Source of the DNA: Kazachstania africana CBS 2517
Taxonomy: Eukaryota; Ascomycota; Saccharomycetes; Saccharomycetales; Saccharomycetaceae
NCBI RefSeq assembly: GCF_000304475.1
Contig: NC_018945.1
Location: 620,001 to 684,000, forward strand
Direction of reading: 5' to 3'
Length of the DNA: 64,000 nt
Part shown: in pieces, positions 35,931 through 44,271 of the stretch
How the letters are laid out: each line of letters begins with the position of its first letter
Numbering within the stretch: position 1 is the stretch's first letter
Notes under the pieces: model-generated
Database searches by the model: none
Told to the model about the DNA's origin: nothing
What the model saw: only the letters and a program-made list of their open reading frames with translations
Position numbers and translations under genes: made by a program

Positions 35931-36750
35931 ATACGGTTTTATGGTTTCGTTTATTTTGAGAGTACCCCACATTGGACTTTGATACTTTGTCCAAACGATA
36001 GCTACCTAATCAAAAAGAGTTGGAAAAATGCCAGTAAGCCCGAAGCATTTAAACTATCGTTTAGGCACCGTTTTTATAATCTGCTCTCCCTGTTGTACTT
36101 CATAAACCTATAGACGATCGTATATAAGTAGCAAAAGTTAGAATAGTTAGCGAGTTATGGCCAGAATTATCGTAAATTGAAACTTTCAGAAGTAAAGAGG
36201 GGCAACACTGAATATAGATCTATTAATAATATTCTTCCGTCAGGAATAGATACTATAAAATAATTGTTTAGAATGAGGAAGGCTATCAAGTTTAGGGAAC
36301 ATTGGGCTATTATCTCTTATTAGGAGCTAAAATATAAATTTTAAAAAACAAAAGATACAATACTACAAAATTAACCATTAAGAGCATGATAGTTCACCAA
36401 ATATACTATATAATATCCTTAACATCGAGAGTATCACAATATATTCAAGATCTCACCAAAATTCACGCGATGAGTTTTAATTTTAGGCGTGATGATAATC
36501 AGATAACCTAAATATCTAGAAGAAAAATGCTTTGCAGAATAACAGCGGGAACAATAATATACATCTGGAAATGATAACTTTCACGTATTAGCATAACATA
36601 CCAGTATTTCTTACATTGCTTATAAAGATACCTTGGGACTTATAAAGGTAGTTCTAGCGAAAAGTTTAATGACAAGCCCTGAAAAAAAAAACTCATAAGA
36701 ACGCTTCGAGCTCCATCCTCAAACATATAAGCAACATTTGGCTGTTTGTA
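35931..36750. other. Gene-free region between tRNA-Leu(UAA) and RPN14
   Basis: About 820 A/T-rich bases upstream of the tRNA, close to the ancestral centromere site. A small inverted repeat TTGGAC...GTCCAA (35973-35995) and a TATATAAG (36121-36128) are visible. Bases near 36241-36285 faintly recall a Ty1-type LTR interior (TATAAAA then GAATGAGGAA), but no TG...CA ends or target duplication can be drawn. S. cerevisiae has CDH1 and ERP6 in this interval; neither is here. No conventional CEN motifs occur. Confidence 0.4.
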
Positions 36751-37980
36751 ATGGAAAAGGAAGTTTCAGTAGCACATATCCAACATGATTTTGTAGATTG
36801 TATTCGTGATAAATATCAGGGAAATGAAGGTACCGAAAACGATGCCTTTTTTATTAATGTCGACCAAAGCTTAGATAAGGTGGAGGAATATAGAGTGAAA
36901 GTTCTAAAGGAAAAGGACGTATTTAGTATTGAAAATGGGAATACTTTTGAGAAATTGAATTCTGCTGTGTATCAAGCTAATTTGGACAACAAAAAATACA
37001 AATTTCAAACTATTAGGCATGACCATACAATTGAAAAGACAAGTGTTAATTGGACCTCAGTGGACGTGTTTCAAGGACAAAAGACATTGTATTGCCTGGG
37101 TGACTCTAATGGTAATATAGCTGTTTACAACGCTAAATATGAAACTGTTAGGGAGATAGAGGATGCACATGCAAGCGATATAACCTCATTAAAGTTCTTT
37201 CCTAGTGGTGAGGTACTTTTATCAGCATCCACTGATATGCAACTAAAATTGTGGTCTATTATGGATGGTTCGAGTCCAAGAACCTTTGTTGGCCACAAAT
37301 CGAAAGTAACAGGAACTGCTATGATAGAGCGAGGAAGAAACTTTCTCTCTTCCTCACATGATGGTACTATCCGCCTATGGGAATGTGGTTCTGGCCTCAA
37401 TTTGCATTCTTTCAAGAGAAAGGAAAACCCAAATGATGGTGTAAATACAATACAACTAATGTCGCATGTAAATAATGTTCATGAAAGTGAATCCGCTAAT
37501 GACCTAGAATTCGGTACTACTGGAAAACAGATCTTAGGTGGGCACGTATCAGGTGTAATCACTTTACATGATGTCTTTTCAAAACGACAAGTGCTCCAAA
37601 TTCCGAGTGCCTTTATGTCTTCATGCAGTTCCTTAACGATAAATTCCTCTGACAATAACTACGTGTATGGCGGCTATGAAAATGGTGCATTAGCTTTATG
37701 GGATTTAAGAAACCCTCTAAAGCCTGTCGACGTTGCATACATAAACAAGGGCATACCAGTAAATTATACTTATTACTTTAATGGCTCGTTGTATGTTTCT
37801 TCAGGTGTCGACACAAGCATGAAATTCGAAACAGATCCTTCCACTAAATTCATTAATACCAATTCGCCTACGTTCCTCGTCTCTGAAGATCACGAAATAG
37901 CGCAATATACAGGCATTTCTTCTAGTAATGGAGTCGTTGCAGTAGGCAATTGGGGATTTTGCGCAGAATATTCTAATTAG
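36751..37980 (+). CDS. RPN14: Rpn14, WD40 chaperone for proteasome base assembly
   Basis: A protein of 409 aa (S. cerevisiae 417), the PAAF1-type chaperone that binds the Rpt6 C-terminal domain while the 19S base is built. The N-terminal VAHIQHDFVDCI region is followed by a WD40 propeller. Diagnostic blades are HASDITSLKFFPSGEVLLSAS...LKLWS, GHKSKVTGTAMIERGRNFLSSSHDGTIRLWECGSG, FKRKENPNDGVNTI, GHVSGVITLHDVFSK and YVYGGYENGALALWDLR. No Rpn4 site was found in its promoter, unlike SCL1. Confidence 0.93.
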   Translation: MEKEVSVAHIQHDFVDCIRDKYQGNEGTENDAFFINVDQSLDKVEEYRVKVLKEKDVFSIENGNTFEKLNSAVYQANLDNKKYKFQTIRHDHTIEKTSVNWTSVDVFQGQKTLYCLGDSNGNIAVYNAKYETVREIEDAHASDITSLKFFPSGEVLLSASTDMQLKLWSIMDGSSPRTFVGHKSKVTGTAMIERGRNFLSSSHDGTIRLWECGSGLNLHSFKRKENPNDGVNTIQLMSHVNNVHESESANDLEFGTTGKQILGGHVSGVITLHDVFSKRQVLQIPSAFMSSCSSLTINSSDNNYVYGGYENGALALWDLRNPLKPVDVAYINKGIPVNYTYYFNGSLYVSSGVDTSMKFETDPSTKFINTNSPTFLVSEDHEIAQYTGISSSNGVVAVGNWGFCAEYSN

Positions 37981-38248
37981 CGATGGAAGAATAACCACTT
38001 TCTACAACATATGAAAAGCGTTCAAATAAGCCTATATATACCTCCTTATATATATTAGATTGAATAGATACAATTCGCAAGCTGAAGGTTATTCATCCCT
38101 TAGTGAGTTATTAGACTGAAAACGTGTTTCCGGGTTATTATTCTTTTTAATATTAAGTATGTAATGAAAAATCCAGATCTACAATGGATACTACGTAAAT
38201 TAGTGAGGTTGAAAGGGCCAAACTAAACCAATTTACTCCCATTGTAAG

Positions 38249-39073
38249 ATGACTGAGGCTTCGAAAGATCAAATATCTAATGACGATCCCCTCCTGAATA
38301 TGTTTTTCGATGACGGCTTTGTCCCTCAGGCCTTCGTGGATATTCTATTGACCAATAGTAACTCTGAGGACACGACACAAGTACAATCAACGGCATCATC
38401 GTTACTGACCAGATTGGATTTCTACACTAAAAATCTAACTGCTGAATTGGAAAGTACTATCTTTAACCTAGAAAAGCTTTCAGAGGCTTTGCCGGGTACG
38501 TGGGTCAATCCTGCATTAAATACAGATGACACTAATGATGATCAACCGATGGGCACATCAAAACTAGAGTACTACATAGATACTCTGGGAAGTGCAGTAA
38601 GAGCTCTAGAGTTAGATGTTGCTAAGGTTGAGACACAATTAGGGGAACTGAAGTCCCATTATACAAACAGTGAAAATATCAAGGTAAGGTTAAACAAACT
38701 GCATATCGTTAAGAAAAGACTTAATATCGTTTTACAGTACTTCATAAAATTGAAGAATATTTCCAACATTACAGATTCCACGAAAAGATCTGATTCAAAT
38801 AGTAATCTAACATCAATATCAGATTTTAAAATTTCACTTCAGACACTTGAGGAAACTATTGATCAATCATTATTAGACCTTCTGGAAAATGAAACGGTAG
38901 AGAAAAAAGAGAAAGATTTACTACTTAAGGTACGGGATTTTTGTGAATTAACAATTTTATTCAAAGGTTTAGGTGAATTCTATGAAGCGTATTCTGAATT
39001 TGCTTTGAACATTCAAAACAAAGCAAATGATTACATGAGTAGGAAAAATGTGGAGAATGCGTTCAGTATATAA
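38249..39073 (+). CDS. COG7: Cog7, subunit of the conserved oligomeric Golgi complex
   Basis: A protein of 274 aa (S. cerevisiae 279), one of the lobe B subunits of the COG vesicle tether at the Golgi. The N-terminal segment LLNMFFDDGFVPQAFVDILL, then SSLLTRLDFYTKNLTAELESTI, and the SKLEYYIDTLGSAVRALE helix match the yeast family. The rest is coiled-coil-like, with SISDFKISLQTLEETIDQSL. It sits between RPN14 (same strand) and PMC1 (convergent), the order found in S. cerevisiae. Confidence 0.9.
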   Translation: MTEASKDQISNDDPLLNMFFDDGFVPQAFVDILLTNSNSEDTTQVQSTASSLLTRLDFYTKNLTAELESTIFNLEKLSEALPGTWVNPALNTDDTNDDQPMGTSKLEYYIDTLGSAVRALELDVAKVETQLGELKSHYTNSENIKVRLNKLHIVKKRLNIVLQYFIKLKNISNITDSTKRSDSNSNLTSISDFKISLQTLEETIDQSLLDLLENETVEKKEKDLLLKVRDFCELTILFKGLGEFYEAYSEFALNIQNKANDYMSRKNVENAFSI

Positions 39074-39181
39074 CAAAAGTATATGAATATAAAATAATAA
39101 TTAAGTTCCAATATTACATAAATATCTTTACAACGAAACAGATAATATTAAAATATTAACAACTCATGGAAAATAGTGTAT

Positions 39182-42100
39182 TTAAAAAAATGCGCTTGAT
39201 GACTCGGTACTCTCGTCATCATTAAGTAAGGCCTCTTCATCAGCAGACTTGCTTTTATCAATTCTACCTCTAATGAATTCAAATGTGAGAATGTATTTAC
39301 ATTTATTGAATGCCTTGGATGGAAAGAATTTCAATGCCAACTCATCTGGACATATTCTTATTATGACACCAACAGGTAATGATAACATACCACACAAAAT
39401 GGCTGTTTCCCACATAGCTTTTGTTTGAGGTGCGATGGAAAATGGAGCGCCGCCAAAGAACATGATCAAAACTTGGAAGCAACCGATAATTGCCATGATA
39501 ACTAGGAAGTAATAGTTTCTGAAAAGATCTTGGAAAAAATTCAAATTAACTTGCGAAATTCTATCCTTCCAATTTGTGATTTCATCACACTCATCTAATT
39601 TTCTTGAAACCAATAACGTGAAGAATTGTAACCAAACAAATGTGTTGAATGTCATGGCATTAAGTTGCTGTTGTTCATGTCCAGTTATTTTTTTCTTGTG
39701 TGGGAAAAATAGAGCTTGTCCATGGAAATGTAAAACGAATGTAACAATCAGCTGCAATGTAGACTGTCCAAGAATCATTTTCCAAGTTGAAGCCGCAATC
39801 AATGGTGTGGAACGACCTTTTGGTTTTCTATTCATGATATTTGGATCTGGTTTATCAGTTGCTAATGCTAAAGCGGCTAAAGTGTCCATGATTAAATTAA
39901 CCCACAATAATTGAACTGCAGTCAATACTGAGGATTCGTCTTCAGAAGCAACAGCGGAAACAAAAGTCAGAATAACTGCTGTAACATTAACGATTAACTG
40001 AAATTGAATGAATTTTTTGATTGAAATTGAAACACACCTACCCCATTTTATAGCGTTGACAATGGCAGAAAAATCATCTGTCATTAAAACAATATCAGAA
40101 GCCTCTCTTGCGACTTCAGTACCAGATATACCCATGGAAAAACCCACATCGGCTAACTTCAAGGCAGGAGCATCGTTAGTACCATCTCCGGTTACTGCGA
40201 CAACTTCTCCCATTCTTTTCAAAGTTTCCACCAACAATCTTTTATCTTCAGGAGAAGATCTAGCCATTACTCTTAGGTTTGGTAGAACTCTTAATCTTTC
40301 CTCTTTGGTTAGTGTTCTGAACTTGGGTCCTTCAATTGAATATTCTGGATCCTGAAAAGTTTCGGTAGTTAAAATATTACAGTTTCTGGCGATTGCTCTT
40401 GCTGTTAATAGATTATCACCGGTGATCATTCTCACTGTTACACCAGCATTTTGACATTGTTTAACCGAGTCTTTAACTTGTGGACGTAGTGGATCTTGAA
40501 TACCAACGATACCATCTAAAACTAAATCACTTCTATCATATTTGGATATTAAACCTGGTGAAACAAAATTTGGGTTGTCAGTATCCTTTAAGTCAGCTGG
40601 TGGCCATTCAGTAACGTTATCAAAATTCATATGAGCCAAGGAAATTGCTCTTAAAGCTCCGACAGCCAATTTTTCAATTTCTTGATTGATTTCATTCCTA
40701 TCAATCTCAATCAATTCATCATTATTTGAATTCTTTTGATATTTACAGTTATTAGAAACAATTTCTGCGGCACCTTTAACGTACAATTTATAGTTATCAC
40801 AATCCTTATATTTTACTATTATTCCACTCCATTTTCTTGAACTTTCAAAAGGTATAATCTGTACTATTTCTTCAATGTTAAAATTTTCTACTGTGTTATC
40901 ACGTAAATTTTGCAAAGTACCGAATTTCAAATTCATGGATTTCCTAGCTAATCTTAAAAGGGCAGTTTCAGTTTTTGATCCAATGTAAGGTTCTTGTCTT
41001 CCCTCTGAGATTTTGGTGAGCAAATCTTCTTCACTACTACCATTGTTAGCGTCAGTATCATCGCGATCAATAGCATTTTCTGGAGTGTATTCACTATTTT
41101 CAAAAGCTGTTGAATTGAGGATGACATTTGTATATACGTCACTTATTAGAGATTCTGATGTGTTTTGAAACAACTCTTTAGAATCTGATTCTGTTGGTTC
41201 AGAATCGTCAAAGTGAGTATTACCGAAAAGACCTTTCACTACAGTCATTACATTTTCTGTCAAAGTACCCGTCTTATCTGAACAAACAGCTGTAGCAGAA
41301 CCCATTGTTTCACAAGCTCTGAGTACTCTCACAAGGTTACCATCTTTGGTCATTCTTGTAGTTGCAAAAGCTAATGCTAAAGTGACAGCCAATGGTAGAC
41401 CTTCAGGAACAGCAACGACTATAATTGTGATTGCAGTGATGAAAATGTTCATGAATTTGTTACCCCTTTGAGCTGGATCCAAATGATGGAATCTACCGTG
41501 TGGTGATAGAACGTAGAATAAAAATCTTATGAAAAGCACTAAAAATAAAAAGAGCGCAGCTATACAGCCGTAGACGGAAATACTGTCGGCTAACTGACTT
41601 AGACGTTCTTGTAATGGTGTTGATTCAGGTTCCACATTTAATGACATCATAGTTTTCCCGTGAATTGAGTTTTCACCGACGGAAGTCACAATAGCTTTAC
41701 CTAAACCTGATAATAACTTAGATCCTGATATGAGCATACAATCTGGGAATTTATCACCGTTTGAATCAACAGAGCCTATATCAATGGATTTATCATTATG
41801 GTTTATTTTCAAGACATGAGACAATGGAAATTTTTTAATGGTTTCAGTTTCACCAGTTATTGTAGATTCATCAACTTCACAAGTACCTGATACTAATATA
41901 GAATCGGCCGGTACAACGTCACCGGTTTGTAAATTGACTAAGTCACCTACTAACAGATCATATATGGAGACTAACAATTCTTTATTATCTCTAATGACAA
42001 TAATTTTCCTATTTTCCTTCTTTTCATTTAATTTAACGAATTGTAATTCCTTTTGATAATCATTAGCGGCACCTACGACAACAACGACTACAACGGCTAG

Positions 42101-42505
42101 CATGATTGCAATACCTTCTACCCAATCTACTTTCTTAATCTTGTTACCTTCAGGGTCGAAGGCTGGTGGTTGAAACAGTAATTCGTACATTCCCAAAGCG
42201 AATGAAACGATAGCTGCACCCGTTAATAGAAGCATTGTCTTATCATTGAAAGCTTCCCATATGAGTTGATAGAAAGTCTTTGGTACACGTTTTGGTATCC
42301 TATTATCTTTATATTTTGAATAGCGATTTGATTGATGGTAATCAGTTAATTGATGTATACCATTTGTTTTGTGAGTATTAAGATATTTATATAGATTTGA
42401 CTCATTATCATGGAAAAGAGTAGCAAATGCATGAATAGATTTTGGATTATGCAGACTGGAGAGTTGGTCTACAGAGAGAGGATAATCGTAATGATCTTGG
42501 GACAT
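39182..42505 (-). CDS. PMC1: Pmc1, vacuolar Ca2+-ATPase
   Basis: A protein of 1107 aa (S. cerevisiae 1173), a P2B-type Ca2+ pump (PMCA family) of the vacuole membrane that removes cytosolic Ca2+. Seen are the phosphorylated aspartate in CSDKTGT (D410), the actuator loop DESTITGETE, the ion-binding VPEGLPLAVTLALAF helix, MITGDN, and the hinge GDGTNDAPALKLADVGFSMG. There are about ten membrane segments, six of them after the catalytic domain. It lacks the long calmodulin-binding C-terminus of animal PMCAs, as in yeast. A GAGGCTGA (complement at 42794-42801) about 290 bp upstream resembles a Crz1/calcineurin element. Confidence 0.95.
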   Translation of the reverse strand: MSQDHYDYPLSVDQLSSLHNPKSIHAFATLFHDNESNLYKYLNTHKTNGIHQLTDYHQSNRYSKYKDNRIPKRVPKTFYQLIWEAFNDKTMLLLTGAAIVSFALGMYELLFQPPAFDPEGNKIKKVDWVEGIAIMLAVVVVVVVGAANDYQKELQFVKLNEKKENRKIIVIRDNKELLVSIYDLLVGDLVNLQTGDVVPADSILVSGTCEVDESTITGETETIKKFPLSHVLKINHNDKSIDIGSVDSNGDKFPDCMLISGSKLLSGLGKAIVTSVGENSIHGKTMMSLNVEPESTPLQERLSQLADSISVYGCIAALFLFLVLFIRFLFYVLSPHGRFHHLDPAQRGNKFMNIFITAITIIVVAVPEGLPLAVTLALAFATTRMTKDGNLVRVLRACETMGSATAVCSDKTGTLTENVMTVVKGLFGNTHFDDSEPTESDSKELFQNTSESLISDVYTNVILNSTAFENSEYTPENAIDRDDTDANNGSSEEDLLTKISEGRQEPYIGSKTETALLRLARKSMNLKFGTLQNLRDNTVENFNIEEIVQIIPFESSRKWSGIIVKYKDCDNYKLYVKGAAEIVSNNCKYQKNSNNDELIEIDRNEINQEIEKLAVGALRAISLAHMNFDNVTEWPPADLKDTDNPNFVSPGLISKYDRSDLVLDGIVGIQDPLRPQVKDSVKQCQNAGVTVRMITGDNLLTARAIARNCNILTTETFQDPEYSIEGPKFRTLTKEERLRVLPNLRVMARSSPEDKRLLVETLKRMGEVVAVTGDGTNDAPALKLADVGFSMGISGTEVAREASDIVLMTDDFSAIVNAIKWGRCVSISIKKFIQFQLIVNVTAVILTFVSAVASEDESSVLTAVQLLWVNLIMDTLAALALATDKPDPNIMNRKPKGRSTPLIAASTWKMILGQSTLQLIVTFVLHFHGQALFFPHKKKITGHEQQQLNAMTFNTFVWLQFFTLLVSRKLDECDEITNWKDRISQVNLNFFQDLFRNYYFLVIMAIIGCFQVLIMFFGGAPFSIAPQTKAMWETAILCGMLSLPVGVIIRICPDELALKFFPSKAFNKCKYILTFEFIRGRIDKSKSADEEALLNDDESTESSSAFF

Positions 42506-42928
42506 ATGAGAGGGTAGGTATAAAAAATAACTATATTCTTCTTCTTTTTTCGAGTATTAAATTCTTTCGTTAGATAATGTACATGAAAGAGATTACTGTG
42601 AAGAGAATATCAGTAAAGGAAGTACGGAGGGTTCCTTTGATTCAGTTCAGTTGATTAATCTGATGAAATCAAATCAATTTAACTAAATTAAGTAATTCGG
42701 ACCTGTATATATATATATATAACATATATTACATACAATTTCATGTAGATAGTTTTGCAGAGGGGTCCTTCTTCCACTTTAATTCTATAGCACTCAGCCT
42801 CTTTTTTTTTTCACAGTATCTTCCCATTGCAATGTAGGCTAGTTTTTCAGATTTGCTCGACAAATTTCCCTGATTCCATTTCCGGCTCTTCCAGTCCAAT
42901 TCTAGAATTCTTGGTGAGGGAAGGAGGC

Positions 42929-42943
42929 GGGGGGGGGGGGGGG
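42929..42943 (+). repeat. Homopolymer run of 15 G
   Basis: Fifteen consecutive G on the plus strand, preceded by GGAGGC and followed by TGGTGGTCGG, in the PMC1-PMA1 promoter region. Such runs are rare in A/T-rich yeast DNA, and the length may vary between isolates or be a sequencing estimate. Confidence 0.9.
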
Positions 42944-43637
42944 TGGTGGTCGGTAAAAGCCGGGTGGTAAAAAAAAGGCAAAGGAAACTATCAAAATATA
43001 TGGGTACCCACATACACGTGGTTTTCACGTGAGACTGCGGCAAAATAAAATAAATGGCTAATTCGTTGTCACAAGGGGAGTGGCAAAAAAAAAAAAGAAA
43101 ACTCATTCTGTCGTTCACTCCGGTGCGACGTTCGTTCATAATGCTATGCAAACTCATCACTTTGCAAAATCGAGCAGTGCGAATACCGAATCGGGAAACA
43201 TCCGCGTAATTGGAACCAGAACCCTCCCAGTTACTCTCTGAGTCCCACGCGCCCCCCCACGCCGATTCACGTGGCAAAAAATTAAATTTTAGCTATCCGT
43301 TATTCAGATAATCCGCCTACTATCCGTACCCGCCCATTATTTTTTTTCCCGCAATTGCCACACATTATTTCCTTCGCATAACCACACTGTTTATGTTTTC
43401 CCAAAAACGTACAAGCAAAGCGTTTCTTTTTCTTTTCAGCTTCCCATCGATAAGCGGCTTACCCTCAAAACGTCATTCCACTGTGTAAATAAAACCAAGA
43501 AACCAGACATACCAAGGCAGTACATACATCTCGTTTACTCTGTACATCGTTTTCCCTGCCAATCCGTTGTACTCCTTTGCCTTATCTGTCTGTATTTTAA
43601 TCGTACTCGGATCCAACCGGAAAAACATCGCACAGTG

Positions 43638-43665
43638 CATTCATTCATTCATTCATTCATTCATT
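43638..43665 (+). repeat. Tetranucleotide repeat (CATT)7
   Basis: Seven perfect copies of CATT in tandem, about 600 bp before the PMA1 start. It is a simple-sequence repeat with no other assigned role. Confidence 0.95.
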
Positions 43666-44271
43666 TACGTACTCTGCGCGGCTATCTCTGAGTGATTTTC
43701 TCGTTCTCCCTCGTTTTTTTCGCTAAAAAAGAAACGGCAGAACCGCCGCCAAGATTGTCCCAAAATTTCTTTTCACCTCTCTGGAAAATTGTCCGCGGTT
43801 TGAGAGATTTTAGTCCAAATTCTTTTTTTTTTTTTCTCTCGAAAGTCTTGTTTTACCGTCGAGGAAAAATTCCTCGAGGAAAATGGAAAAAATTTTTTTT
43901 CACTGCAAAACTCACTCATCAATCTTGACAGAACTGGTCGTACACACCTTATTCTCTATCTAATCCTCTTTTCTATCTCATGTCCCTTCTCATATCTTCT
44001 TTAGTCAACTCGAAAACAGATAGATTCTAGCACTTCATCGAGAGATGGAAAAAAATGTCTCTCTTCGTTTCCAAATATCTCTCAAGAGTAAGACCAAAAC
44101 AAAAGAAACGAATTCCCTCATCTCATATAAATTGAACATGTTTTTTCTTCATTTTTCTTCTCTACATGGTAACTATTTTCTTTTCTTGCTATATAACTTT
44201 TGCATTTACACTATATCGTCAAGACAATAGACAAGTCATTGATTTTTCATAAATCTTTCGTTTAGAAAACA

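Larger units (their letters stand above)
42506..44271. promoter_or_regulatory. Long PMC1-PMA1 divergent promoter region
   Basis: A 1.77-kb gap between divergent ion pumps. It contains CACGTG boxes at 43015-43020, 43026-43031 and 43268-43273, and GTGGCAAA motifs near 43081 and 43272 that are close to Rpn4 sites. TCCGCGG near 43792 is near a Pdr1/3 element, and a TATATAA at 44190-44196 lies 82 bp before the PMA1 ATG. Frames here (for example 42741-43277 on the minus strand) have no family or codon support. S. cerevisiae PMA1 likewise has an unusually long upstream region. Confidence 0.5.

Noticed and set aside
36090..36420. Solo LTR upstream of tRNA-Leu (TGTTG at 36090, TATAAAA and GAATGAGGAA resembling a Ty1 delta interior).
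   Set aside because: No matching CAACA end at a sensible distance, no target-site duplication, and similarity is limited to a few short words.
42741..43277. 178-codon minus-strand open frame between PMC1 and PMA1.
   Set aside because: It consists of homopolymer and promoter sequence (the poly-G run reads as proline and arginine), with no codon bias or family motif. A dubious frame also exists in the S. cerevisiae PMA1 promoter.
43268..43412. Possible point centromere in the PMA1 upstream region: TCACGTG at 43267-43273 and TGTTTATGTTTTCC at 43388-43401, nearly the left half of CDEIII.
   Set aside because: The invariant CCG core is CCC here. The 114-bp interval is about 39% G+C by my count and not an AT-rich CDEII, and the site is not at a known centromere position. 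Probably chance in a long promoter.
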